Shown piece by piece: positions 1 to 6,931 of a DNA stretch of 26,696 bases (position 1 is its first letter; each line of letters starts with the position of its first letter). The notes beneath the pieces were generated by a model that saw only the letters and a list, made by a program, of their open reading frames with translations, had not been told where the DNA came from and searched no databases. The stretch comes from JAKACA01 sp050008715. Its GTDB lineage: Bacteria; Actinomycetota; Acidimicrobiia; Acidimicrobiales; Bog-793. Made by a program: the position numbers and the translations under genes. The DNA lies in contig JBEKMC010000041.1 of assembly GCA_050008715.1 (NCBI GenBank), positions 1 to 26,696 on the forward strand. Direction: 5' to 3'.

Positions 1-56
1 CCTCCCGGGGGTCACCGTAGCCGTTTCGCAATGTGCAGCGCGGGTCCTTTGGCGAC

Positions 57-926
57 TCAGGTGCCGGCCGGGTGCCACACCGTCTTGATCTCGACGAATG
101 CCCGCATGCGGCGCATCGTGGCCTCCGCCGCCCAGTCCTCCTCGAGGACCAACACCCGCTTGAGGTTGTCTGCAGCCATCCGCTCGAGGTCGCCGCGCCC
201 GGCCTGGTCGGCGCCGGAGAGGTCGATGGCGTTCACATCCATGTGGGCGGCGAGCACGGGCGCGAGCTCCGTCGTGCGGCCGGTGAGGACGTTGAGGACC
301 CCGGCAGGCACATCCGAGGTGGCCACGACCTCGGCGAGTGTCACGGCCGGGAGTGGCCGGTCCTCGCTCGCCACGACGACTGCTGTGTTGCCCGTGACGA
401 CGACGGGAGCGACGACGCTGACGAAGCCCAGGAGGCTCGATGCCTGAGGCGCCAGCACGGCCACGACGCCAGTCGGCTCCGGGAGGCTGAAGTTGAAATA
501 CGGGCCGGCGACCGGGTTAGCGGCTCCGGCAACCTGGGCGTACTTGTCCGCCCAGCCCGCATACCAGACCCAGCGATCGACGGCCGAGGCGACGACTCGA
601 CGCGCCCGCGCGGCCGAGAGACCCTCGGCGGCGGCGACCTCGGCGGCGAGCTGCGGTCCGCGTCCTTCCATCATCTCGGCGATGCGGTACATCACTTGAC
701 CGCGGTTGAAGGCGTCTGCGCCCGCCCAGCCCGCAACGGCGCCGCGAGCCGCCACGACGGCGTCGCGAGCGTCCTTGCGGGAGGCCTGGGCGGCGTTGGC
801 GAGGAAGCTCCCGTCGGATGCAGTGACCTCGTAGGAGCGTCCGGACTCCGATCGCGGGAAGGCGCCGCCGATGAAGAGCTTGTAGGTCTTCCGCACTTCA
901 AGGCGGTCGAGGGCGCTTTCAGGCAT
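57..926 (-). CDS. Cys-less truncated aldehyde dehydrogenase homologue (partner of the upstream ALDH)
   Basis: A 289-residue protein that aligns by eye with the first part of an aldehyde dehydrogenase: the opening segment KLFIGGAFPRSESG, the WYAGWADK segment near residue 120, and the GNTAVVVASEDRPLPA stretch matching the NAD-binding GNTxVLKPAE region. Where an active enzyme has FTGSTEVGK and LELGGK it reads IDLSGADQAGR and then stops soon after. The protein has no cysteine, so it cannot carry the ALDH nucleophile. It overlaps the full ALDH gene by 8 nt, so it is probably translated with it. Streptomyces and other actinobacteria carry the same deoC-ALDH-short ALDH order, so this is a conserved partner and not local decay. 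A likely role is a structural or regulatory subunit of the neighbouring ALDH (inference). The alternative is an independent NAD-binding protein. Confidence 0.85.
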   Translation of the reverse strand: MPESALDRLEVRKTYKLFIGGAFPRSESGRSYEVTASDGSFLANAAQASRKDARDAVVAARGAVAGWAGADAFNRGQVMYRIAEMMEGRGPQLAAEVAAAEGLSAARARRVVASAVDRWVWYAGWADKYAQVAGAANPVAGPYFNFSLPEPTGVVAVLAPQASSLLGFVSVVAPVVVTGNTAVVVASEDRPLPAVTLAEVVATSDVPAGVLNVLTGRTTELAPVLAAHMDVNAIDLSGADQAGRGDLERMAADNLKRVLVLEEDWAAEATMRRMRAFVEIKTVWHPAGT

Positions 927-2355
927 CGACGTACGCCGCCAGGCCCTGTCGTCCGCCCTCGCGCCCGAATCCGGACTCCTTGTAGCCGCCGAACGGGCTG
1001 GCGGGGTCGAAGCGGTTGAACGTGTTGGCCCATACGACGCCCGCCCGCAACCGCTCGGCCATCCAGAGGATGCGGCTCCCCTTCTCGGTCCAGATCCCCG
1101 CCGAGAGACCGTAGGGCGTGTTGTTGGCCTTGGCGACGGCCTCTTCCGGCGTGCGGAACGACAGCACGGCGAGGACGGGCCCGAAGATCTCCTCGCGTGC
1201 GATCCGGTGGGACTGGCTCACTCCGGTGAAGATCGTCGGAGGGAACCAGTAACCGCGCTCCGGCAGCGCGCACACTGGCGACCAACGCTCGGCCCCTTCT
1301 GCGTCGCCGGTGTCCGAGAGAGAACGGATCCGCTCGAGCTGGGCGGCGGAGTTGATGGCCCCGATGTCAGTGTTCTTGTCGAGCGGGTCACCGAGGCGCA
1401 AGGTTGCAAGCCGGCGCTTCAACCGTTCGATCACGAGGTCGAGCACTGACTCCTGCACGAGCAGGCGGGAGCCTGCACAGCACACCTCGCCTTGGTTGAA
1501 GAAGATGCCGTTCACGACTCCCTCCACCGCCTGGTCGACAGGGGCGTCGTCGAACACGATGTTCGCAGCCTTGCCGCCGAGCTCGAGGGTGAGGCGGCGC
1601 CCGGTGCCGGCGAGCTCGCGCAAGATGGCCTTGCCGACTTCGGTCGAGCCGGTGAAGGCGACCTTGTCGAGACCCGGGTGTGCGGCCACGGCCGCACCGG
1701 TGTCGCCGGCACCCGTCACGATGTTGACGACGCCGGGGGGCAGGTCGGCTTGCTGGCACACCTCGGCGAGCAGCAGCGCCGTGAGCGGCGTCGTCTCTGC
1801 CGGCTTCAGGACGCAGGTGTTCCCGGTGGCGAGGGCAGGGGCGAGCTTCCAGGCCGCCATGAGCAGCGGGAAGTTCCACGGGATGATCTGCCCTGCCACG
1901 CCGAGCGGTCTCGGTGACGGTCCGAGGCCGGCGTACTCGAGCTTGTCGGCCCAGCCGGCGTGATGGAAGAAATGCGCCGCCGCCAAAGGTACGTCGACGT
2001 CACGCGACTCGCGGATCGGCTTTCCGTTGTCGAGCGATTCGAGGACGGCGAACTCGCGGCCGCGTTCCTGGATGATGCGAGCAATCCGGTAGAGGTACTT
2101 CGCCCGCTCCCGGCCTTTCATCCTGCCCCAAGGGCCCTCGAAGGCGGCGCGGGCGGCCCGCACCGCCAGGTCCACGTCGTCGGCGCCGGCGCTGCTCACC
2201 TCGGCGAGGGTCTCCTCCGTGGCGGGGTTGAGGGTCGCGAACGAGCCTCCGCCGGTGCTGTCGACGAACTCGCCGTTGATGAAGAGCCCGTACGACGAGG
2301 CGATGTGGACGACCGCAGTCGACTCGGGCGCCGGGGCGTACTCGAAGACCGCCAC
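919..2355 (-). CDS. Aldehyde dehydrogenase (NAD(P)+), likely oxidising acetaldehyde from DeoC
   Basis: A 478-residue classical ALDH. Visible landmarks are PWNF at residues 160-163, the coenzyme lysine in KPAE (184-187), FTGSTEVGK (234-242), the general-base glutamate in LELGGK (E258), the nucleophile C292 in NQGEVCCAGSR, and EEIFGPV near residue 380. The frame is open far upstream, but the family-like sequence begins at a GTG (2355) that shares one base with the deoC stop codon (TAGTG), so translation is coupled and the upstream extension is not coding. Its 3' end overlaps the short ALDH homologue by 8 nt. Position directly after deoC suggests it converts acetaldehyde, and perhaps other short aldehydes, to the acid. 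The substrate is inferred from context and is not readable from the sequence. Confidence 0.93.
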   Translation of the reverse strand: MAVFEYAPAPESTAVVHIASSYGLFINGEFVDSTGGGSFATLNPATEETLAEVSSAGADDVDLAVRAARAAFEGPWGRMKGRERAKYLYRIARIIQERGREFAVLESLDNGKPIRESRDVDVPLAAAHFFHHAGWADKLEYAGLGPSPRPLGVAGQIIPWNFPLLMAAWKLAPALATGNTCVLKPAETTPLTALLLAEVCQQADLPPGVVNIVTGAGDTGAAVAAHPGLDKVAFTGSTEVGKAILRELAGTGRRLTLELGGKAANIVFDDAPVDQAVEGVVNGIFFNQGEVCCAGSRLLVQESVLDLVIERLKRRLATLRLGDPLDKNTDIGAINSAAQLERIRSLSDTGDAEGAERWSPVCALPERGYWFPPTIFTGVSQSHRIAREEIFGPVLAVLSFRTPEEAVAKANNTPYGLSAGIWTEKGSRILWMAERLRAGVVWANTFNRFDPASPFGGYKESGFGREGGRQGLAAYVDA

Positions 2356-3329
2356 TAATCCACCGTGTAGTAGTCGGGACCGGCATAGACACCGGTCAAC
2401 TGTTTGCTGCGCTGCATCAGCAGGTCGTTCAGCAACGACGAGGCACCGATGCGGAAGAGCCCAGGGTGCAGCCATTCCTCGCCGGCCGTCTCGCGCACGA
2501 GCACGAGGTACCGGATGGCATCTTTCGAGGTGCGGATGCCGCCGGCCACTTTGACCCCGACCCGGCGCCCGGTGGCGGTGGCGAAGTCGCGTACGGCGGC
2601 AAGCATCACGAGGGCGACCGTAGGGGTCGATGCGGGGCTGACCTTGCCGGTCGAGGTCTTCACGAAGTCCGCCCCGGCCAGCATGGCGAGCCACGATGCG
2701 CGTGACACGTTGTCGAGCGTGGCGAGCTCGCCGGTCTCGAGGATGACCTTCAGGTGAGCACCGCCACAGGCGTCCCGAACAGCGCGGATCTCCTCGTAGA
2801 CCTGGCCGTAACGGCCGGAGAGGAATGCACCCCGGTCGATGACCATGTCGATCTCGTCCGCGCCGGCGGCGACGGCATCGGCGACGTCTGCCAGCTTGAC
2901 ACCGATCGACGCCCGGCCCGACGGAAAGGCAGTGGCCACCGCAGCGACGGCGACACCGCTGCCGCGCAGCGCCTCGTGAGCGATCGCGACGAGGTCGGGG
3001 TACAGGCATACCGCTGCCACGCTCGGAACCGAGTCGTCAGTCGGGTCGGGCCGGCGCGCCTTCGCGCAGAGTGTGCGCACCTTTTCCGGCGTGTCGGCGC
3101 CCTCGAGCGTCGTGAGGTCGATCATCTTGATGGCGGCGTCGAGCGCCCACAGCTTGGCGTCCCGCTTGATCGATCGAGTGGCCAGCATCCCCGCGCGGGC
3201 TTGGGTACCGACTTGGTCGACTCCGGGCAGGCCCTGCAGCACCTGGCGGAGGGCCACGTCGGACATCGCCAGCTCCCCTACGAACGGCCGGGCAAGTGCC
3301 GCCGTGGCCGCAGCTGACTCCAGATCCAT
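2355..3329 (-). CDS. deoC: Deoxyribose-phosphate aldolase
   Basis: Splits 2-deoxyribose-5-phosphate into glyceraldehyde-3-phosphate and acetaldehyde in the cytoplasm. In the 324-residue reading the Schiff-base lysine is K224 in DFVKTSTGK. The second active-site lysine is K260 in GVKVAGGIRTS, and the aspartate is D161 in DEIDMVIDRG. KVILETGELATLDN and the end GPDYYTVD also match actinobacterial DeoC proteins. The start is uncertain. The ATG at 3329 has GAGGA directly against it with no spacing. The internal ATG at 3266 (304 residues, starting MSDVALRQ) has GGGGAG six bases upstream and is a good alternative. The gene lies 37 nt after add, and its TAG stop overlaps the ALDH GTG by one base. Confidence 0.95.
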   Translation of the reverse strand: MDLESAAATAALARPFVGELAMSDVALRQVLQGLPGVDQVGTQARAGMLATRSIKRDAKLWALDAAIKMIDLTTLEGADTPEKVRTLCAKARRPDPTDDSVPSVAAVCLYPDLVAIAHEALRGSGVAVAAVATAFPSGRASIGVKLADVADAVAAGADEIDMVIDRGAFLSGRYGQVYEEIRAVRDACGGAHLKVILETGELATLDNVSRASWLAMLAGADFVKTSTGKVSPASTPTVALVMLAAVRDFATATGRRVGVKVAGGIRTSKDAIRYLVLVRETAGEEWLHPGLFRIGASSLLNDLLMQRSKQLTGVYAGPDYYTVD

Positions 3330-3366
3330 TCCTCGGACGGTAGTACCGGAAGTCTGCCGGGGCCGC

Positions 3367-4449
3367 TCAGGACGTTGCCTGTGCACGTGCACGGGCGGCG
3401 AAGGCCGGCTTGATGACGTCGTTGATGAGATGCAGCCGTTCGTCGAAATGGGCAAAGGCGCTCTTCATGGCATTGAGCGTCAGCCACTCGATGTCCCGCC
3501 AGCCGTAGCCGAACGTCTCGGCCACCGCGAGCAGCTCGGACGACAAACTGACACCGCTCATGAGGCGGTTGTCGGTGTTGACCGTCACCCGGAATTGGAG
3601 CTGTCGGAGCAGGCCGATCGGATGCTCGACGATGGAAGGCGCCGCCCCGGTCTGGACGTTCGACGTCGGGCACATCTCGAGAGGGATGCGCCGGTCCCGC
3701 ACGTAGGCGGCAAGCCGGCCGAGCGTTGCTGAGCCATCGGCGGCGAGCTCGATGTCGTCCACGATGCGCACGCCGTGCCCGAGGCGGTCGGCGCCGCAGC
3801 GCTGTAGCGCCTCCCAGATGGACGGCAGACCGAAGGCTTCTCCGGCGTGGATCGTGATGTGAAAATTCTGCCGCTGCACGTATTGGAACGCCTCGAGATG
3901 GTCCGTCGGGGGGCTGCCGGCTTCCGCCCCGGCGATGTCGAAACCGACGACACCGGCGTCGCGGTGGCGCACGGCCAGCTCGGCGATCTCGAGGGAGCGG
4001 GCGGCCGTTCGCATCGCCGTCAGGAGCGCACGCACGTCGGTCCCGGCCGACTTGCTCCCCTGGCGGAATCCCTCGAGCACCGCTGCGACCACTTCGTCGG
4101 GCGAGAGGCCTCTCGCCACATGCAGCTCGGGAGCGAAACGCACCTCCGCGTAGACGATCCCGTCTGCGGCGAGATCCTCGGCGCACTCAGCGGCGACGCG
4201 CCGCAAGGCATCCGGCGTCTGCATGACCGCGACCGTGTGCTCGAAGGTCTCGAGGTAACGGACGAGGTCGCCGCGCTCGGCCCCGCTCCGGAACCATCGC
4301 GTGAGGTCGTCGACGTCGGTCGTCGGGAGCCCGCCGTAGCCGACCTCCCGCGCCAGCTCGACGATCGTGGCCGGCCGAAGCCCACCGTCGAGGTGGTCGT
4401 GCAGGAGAACCTTCGGGATCGCCCGGATCTGCTCGAGCGTCATGGTCAT
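3367..4449 (-). CDS. add: Adenosine deaminase
   Basis: Deaminates (deoxy)adenosine to (deoxy)inosine. The 360-residue protein has the metal-dependent amidohydrolase pattern: zinc ligands H17 and H19 in HDHLDGG, HAGE (H201, catalytic E204), LGHGVRI (H225) and the zinc aspartate D293 in NTDNR. The residue after that aspartate is Asn where mammalian ADA has a second Asp. As far as I recall this NTDN form is usual in actinobacterial adenosine deaminases, so it is not taken as a defect. The ATG overlaps the deoA stop in an ATGA arrangement and has little Shine-Dalgarno sequence, which suggests translation by re-initiation. Related adenine deaminases or aminofutalosine deaminases were considered, but the neighbouring genes favour nucleoside salvage. 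Confidence 0.93.
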   Translation of the reverse strand: MTMTLEQIRAIPKVLLHDHLDGGLRPATIVELAREVGYGGLPTTDVDDLTRWFRSGAERGDLVRYLETFEHTVAVMQTPDALRRVAAECAEDLAADGIVYAEVRFAPELHVARGLSPDEVVAAVLEGFRQGSKSAGTDVRALLTAMRTAARSLEIAELAVRHRDAGVVGFDIAGAEAGSPPTDHLEAFQYVQRQNFHITIHAGEAFGLPSIWEALQRCGADRLGHGVRIVDDIELAADGSATLGRLAAYVRDRRIPLEMCPTSNVQTGAAPSIVEHPIGLLRQLQFRVTVNTDNRLMSGVSLSSELLAVAETFGYGWRDIEWLTLNAMKSAFAHFDERLHLINDVIKPAFAARARAQATS

Positions 4450-5780
4450 GATGGGGCGGCTTTCTGAGGGTTGATCTCACGGCGGCGATCGACGTCGTCC
4501 TGGCGGATGAGCTCGATGACGCGATCGGCCGCCCCCTCGATGTCCGGACCGATCGCAATGGCATCCGCGAGGGCGTCGCGGGCACGGTCGAAGCGTGCGG
4601 GCTCGTCACAATGGAGCTCGAGCAACGGGGCGCCCGCCTCCACCGCATCGCCCGGCTTGGCGAGGCAGACGACGCCGGCGGTGGCACTGACCGTGTCCTG
4701 TTTGGCGGCTCGGCCGGCGCCGAGCCGCCAGGCGGCCACCCCGATGGCGCGAGCATCGAGGCGCTGAAGGCGCCCCGTGGCGGGCGAGGTCACGATCTCG
4801 ACGTGGGCCGCCCGTGGAAGTGGCGCGTCGGGATCGCCGTGCTGGGCCCGCACCATCGCCCGGAAGCGCTCCAGGGCTCGCCCGTCGGCGAGGGCGGCTT
4901 CCGGTTCGGCGTCGACCCCGGCGAGGGCAAGCATCTCGCGGGCGAGGGCCAGCGTGACTTCCACGAGGTCGTCCGGGCCGCCGCCGTTGAGGACTTCGAG
5001 GCACTCGGACACTTCGAGGGCATTGCCGACGTTGCGCCCGAGTGGTTCGTCCATGCGCGTGAGCACGGCCGACGTACGCACGCCGAATTCGCCGCCGAGC
5101 ATCACCATCGTCTCGGCGAGGCGGCGTGCGTCGTCGAGCTGCTGCATGAACGCACCGCTTCCGACCTTCACGTCGAGCACGAGGGCGGAGGTTCCCTCGG
5201 CGATCTTCTTCGACATGATGGAGCTGGCGATGAGCGGGATCGACTCCACGGTGCCGGTCACGTCACGAAGGGCATACAGGCGCCGATCCGCAGGGGCAAG
5301 GCCCGGGCCGGCGGCTGCGATGACGCAACCGACGTCGGCAAGGACCGAGATCATCTCCGCCGGGCTCAGGTCCGACCGAAAGCCGGCGATCGAGTCGAGC
5401 TTGTCGAGGGTGCCGCCCGTATGGCCGAGGCCGCGTCCCGACAGCTGCGGCACGGCCGCGCCGCAGCTCGCGACGAGCGGGGCGAGCACGAGCGAGACCT
5501 TGTCACCGACGCCACCGGTGGAGTGCTTGTCGACCGTGGGCCAGGGGACGGCCTGCAGGTCGAGCCGCTCGCCGGAATCGATCATGGCCCCCATGAGGGC
5601 GCGCAGTTCAGCGGCGTCGAGCCCGCGGAAGTAGATCGCCATCAACAGTGCGGACATCTGCTCGTCCGGTACCCGGTCGGCGGCGTAGGCGTCGATGAGC
5701 CACGCGATCGACGACTCGTCGAGGCGGGCGCCGTCCCGTTTCGTGCGGATGAGGTCCACGACGTCAGGTTGCGGCGTCAC
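4446..5780 (-). CDS. deoA: Thymidine / pyrimidine-nucleoside phosphorylase
   Basis: Phosphorolyses thymidine, deoxyuridine or uridine to the base and (deoxy)ribose-1-phosphate. The 444-residue protein shows the phosphate-binding segment KHSTGGVGDK (85-94) and the family signature SGRGLGHTGGTLDKLDS (114-130), with a C-terminal domain of the usual size. The chosen start is the GTG at 5780. It has GAGGAG at 5785-5790, four bases upstream, and overlaps the end of cdd by 17 nt. A longer frame from 5828 lies entirely inside cdd and reads as non-family sequence. The motifs do not separate thymidine-specific DeoA from the broader pyrimidine-nucleoside phosphorylase (Pdp). Lack of a separate uridine phosphorylase gene here leaves the broader activity possible. 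Confidence 0.94.
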   Translation of the reverse strand: MTPQPDVVDLIRTKRDGARLDESSIAWLIDAYAADRVPDEQMSALLMAIYFRGLDAAELRALMGAMIDSGERLDLQAVPWPTVDKHSTGGVGDKVSLVLAPLVASCGAAVPQLSGRGLGHTGGTLDKLDSIAGFRSDLSPAEMISVLADVGCVIAAAGPGLAPADRRLYALRDVTGTVESIPLIASSIMSKKIAEGTSALVLDVKVGSGAFMQQLDDARRLAETMVMLGGEFGVRTSAVLTRMDEPLGRNVGNALEVSECLEVLNGGGPDDLVEVTLALAREMLALAGVDAEPEAALADGRALERFRAMVRAQHGDPDAPLPRAAHVEIVTSPATGRLQRLDARAIGVAAWRLGAGRAAKQDTVSATAGVVCLAKPGDAVEAGAPLLELHCDEPARFDRARDALADAIAIGPDIEGAADRVIELIRQDDVDRRREINPQKAAPS

Positions 5781-6171
5781 GTCGCTCCTCGAGCTCGGAG
5801 TCGGTGAACGCCGACGGCAGCAGCTCACCGAGGGTGGTCGAGCCCGTTCCGGTGTCGACGAGGAGCCCGGGCCCGCCGGCCTCCATCAGGAGCTGCCGGC
5901 ATCGGCCGCACGGCAGCAGCGGCTCACCGTCGCCGGCCACGATGCTCACGCCCTCGAGGCGTCCGCCGCCGGTGGCGTGCAACGCGCTGACGAGACCGCA
6001 CTCGGCGCACAGCGTGAGGCCGTAGGAGGCGCTCTCGACGTTGCAGCCCATGACGAGGCGGCCGTCAGTCGTCCTTCCGGCCGCTCCGACCGAGAGGCGT
6101 GAGTACGGGGCATGCGCCCGCGCCGCCACCGCTGTGGCGGCGGCTCGCAGCTCGGCCCAATCGATCGCCAC
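5764..6171 (-). CDS. cdd: Cytidine deaminase (tetrameric type)
   Basis: Deaminates cytidine and deoxycytidine to uridine and deoxyuridine, feeding the phosphorylase encoded next. At 135 residues it is the short, homotetrameric form. Zinc ligands are C55 of the C-A-E motif and C88 and C91 of PCGRCRQ. E57 is the proton-shuttling glutamate. PYSRLSVGA (22-30) and CNVESASYG (43-51) are the usual substrate-site segments. The start is GTG at 6171, fixed by a near-perfect Shine-Dalgarno AAGGAGGTGA six bases upstream. It is the first gene of the minus-strand nucleoside operon within the window. Its 3' end overlaps deoA by 17 nt. Confidence 0.96.
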   Translation of the reverse strand: MAIDWAELRAAATAVAARAHAPYSRLSVGAAGRTTDGRLVMGCNVESASYGLTLCAECGLVSALHATGGGRLEGVSIVAGDGEPLLPCGRCRQLLMEAGGPGLLVDTGTGSTTLGELLPSAFTDSELEERRDAAT

Positions 6172-6177
6172 GTTCCG

Positions 6178-6187
6178 TCACCTCCTT
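6178..6187 (-). promoter_or_regulatory. Strong ribosome binding site of cdd
   Basis: AAGGAGGTGA on the minus strand, six bases before the GTG start. It is among the strongest Shine-Dalgarno matches in the window and supports a non-ATG start for the operon's first gene. Confidence 0.85.
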
Positions 6188-6231
6188 GTGCCGGATCGGG
6201 GGCCCGGTAGCCCACCTGCCGAAGCGGTCGC

Positions 6232-6261
6232 AGGCTAGCCGGTCCGACATCTTCGGTCCGA
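6232..6261 (-). promoter_or_regulatory. Candidate promoter/operator of the nucleoside operon
   Basis: Upstream of cdd the minus strand carries TAGCCT (6232-6237), which fits an actinobacterial TAnnnT -10 box about 60 nt before the GTG. Just upstream of it are two exact 8-bp direct repeats, CGGTCCGA on the plus strand at 6240-6247 and 6254-6261, with a 14-bp period. Each contains a near-palindromic CGGWCCG core. This is where a repressor of the operon could bind. No convincing -35 box is visible, and the assignment rests on position and repetition only. Confidence 0.35.
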
Positions 6262-6295
6262 TGGATCGTGCAGGCGCCCCGACCCTGGCGCCCCG

Positions 6296-6364
6296 CTCCT
6301 GGCGCCCGGCCTACTGGTGCCCGGCCTACTGCTGCCCGGCTTACTGCTGCCCGGCTTACTGCTG
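6296..6364. repeat. 15-bp tandem repeat at the 3' end of the DUF2630 gene, with in-frame stop codons
   Basis: Four 15-bp units (6296-6310, 6311-6325, 6326-6340, 6341-6355) of the type CTACTGCTGCCCGGC, followed by a partial unit (6356-6364) that is the last three codons of the DUF2630 gene. On the minus strand each unit reads GCC GGG CAG CAG TAA or a close variant. The period is a multiple of three, so the stop codon recurs in frame at 6356 (TAA), 6341 (TAA), 6326 (TAG) and 6311 (TAG). The outermost unit has lost the stop (GAG). Confidence 0.9.
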
Positions 6365-6601
6365 ATAGCCCTCCACCGTCTCCGGCGGCCGAAGGTTGGC
6401 GTTGTCGGGGTTCTCGCCCATCGCCCGACGCGCCCTGCGTTGGCGCAGCAAATCCCACAGCTGGTCGAGCCGGACCTCGAGGTCTTTCAAGCGTTCGCGA
6501 TCGGCGTCGGTCAGCCCGCGGCCGCCCCGGTGGTCGCTGCGAAGCGCGTGCTCTTCCTCGACGAGATCGTCGATCCGCTTCACGATGTCGTGGTCGTCCA
6601 A
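6356..6601 (-). CDS. DUF2630 family small protein
   Basis: An 81-residue charged helical protein with the features of DUF2630: an opening DDHDIVKRIDDLVEEEHALR, a central DRERLKDLEVRLDQLWDLL, then RQRRARR, and an ending of the type RPPETVEGYQQ. The function is unknown. The sequence suggests two helices that could form a coiled coil. I place the start at a TTG (6601) because GGAGGTGA sits four bases upstream and the family sequence begins exactly there. The longer open frame upstream (to 6835) reads as non-coding. The stop TAA lies inside a 15-bp tandem repeat that supplies further in-frame stops. It is divergent from the lysine-rich small gene at 6749. Confidence 0.85.
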   Translation of the reverse strand: MDDHDIVKRIDDLVEEEHALRSDHRGGRGLTDADRERLKDLEVRLDQLWDLLRQRRARRAMGENPDNANLRPPETVEGYQQ

Positions 6602-6748
6602 CTCATCACCTCCGGCTCGGCGCATGCCCGCGCCACTGCATCGTAGGGGCGCTCGTGCCCGGCGACGCTCTGCAGGAACGGGTTCCCGCCGCATCGAGCT
6701 CGCAGAGTTCGTAGGCTCGCGGTACGCCCGAGAAGGAGCACACGCGCC
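6602..6748. promoter_or_regulatory. Divergent promoter region, DUF2630 / lysine-rich small protein
   Basis: 147 bp between two divergent starts. On the minus strand TACGAT (6640-6645) is a good TAnnnT -10 candidate about 40 nt before the DUF2630 TTG. On the plus strand TAGGCT (6712-6717) is a weaker candidate about 32 nt before the ATG at 6749, leaving room for the GAAGGAG ribosome binding site (6732-6738). Neither has a recognisable -35 box. Confidence 0.35.
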
Positions 6749-6892
6749 ATGGCCGACAAATCCCCGAAGAAGACCAGCCAGAAGAAGGTAGGAAAGTCGC
6801 TGAAGGAGAAGCGGGCCGCCAAGAAGCAGAAGCACGACCCCTCGCTGGGGGCCAGCCAGATGGATGCCCTGCGCGTCAACAAGAGTCGCTGA
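6749..6892 (+). CDS. 47-residue lysine-rich basic protein
   Basis: A tiny ORF starting MADKSPKKTSQKK and continuing with KSLKEKRAAKKQK, then a short tail ending LRVNKSR. About a third of its residues are lysine or arginine. It has a clear ribosome binding site, GAAGGAG at 6732-6738, ten bases before the ATG. Similar short proteins beginning MADKSP and containing SLKEKRA occur in many actinobacteria as conserved hypothetical genes, as far as I recall. The role is unknown. Its composition would suit binding to nucleic acid or the ribosome, but nothing here proves that. It is followed 39 nt later by a serine hydrolase gene on the same strand. Confidence 0.75.
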   Translation: MADKSPKKTSQKKVGKSLKEKRAAKKQKHDPSLGASQMDALRVNKSR

Positions 6893-6931
6893 GGCTCAGC
6901 GGCCGCACTGCGTGGCAGCGTTGGTGACGGA

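Noticed and set aside
1..56. Possible gene end at the left edge
   Set aside because: Too short to support any reading; no motif or ribosome binding site seen.
33..1019. Plus-strand frame of 328 codons
   Set aside because: Antisense shadow of the two aldehyde dehydrogenase genes; composition rich in Arg, His and Gly with no domain.
2356..3009. N-terminal extension of the aldehyde dehydrogenase frame by about 218 residues
   Set aside because: It lies inside deoC on the same strand, is arginine-rich shadow sequence, and ALDH family sequence begins at the GTG at 2355.
3330..3455. Extension of the deoC frame upstream into the end of add
   Set aside because: The extra residues match nothing and overlap add; ATGs at 3329 or 3266 suit the family better.
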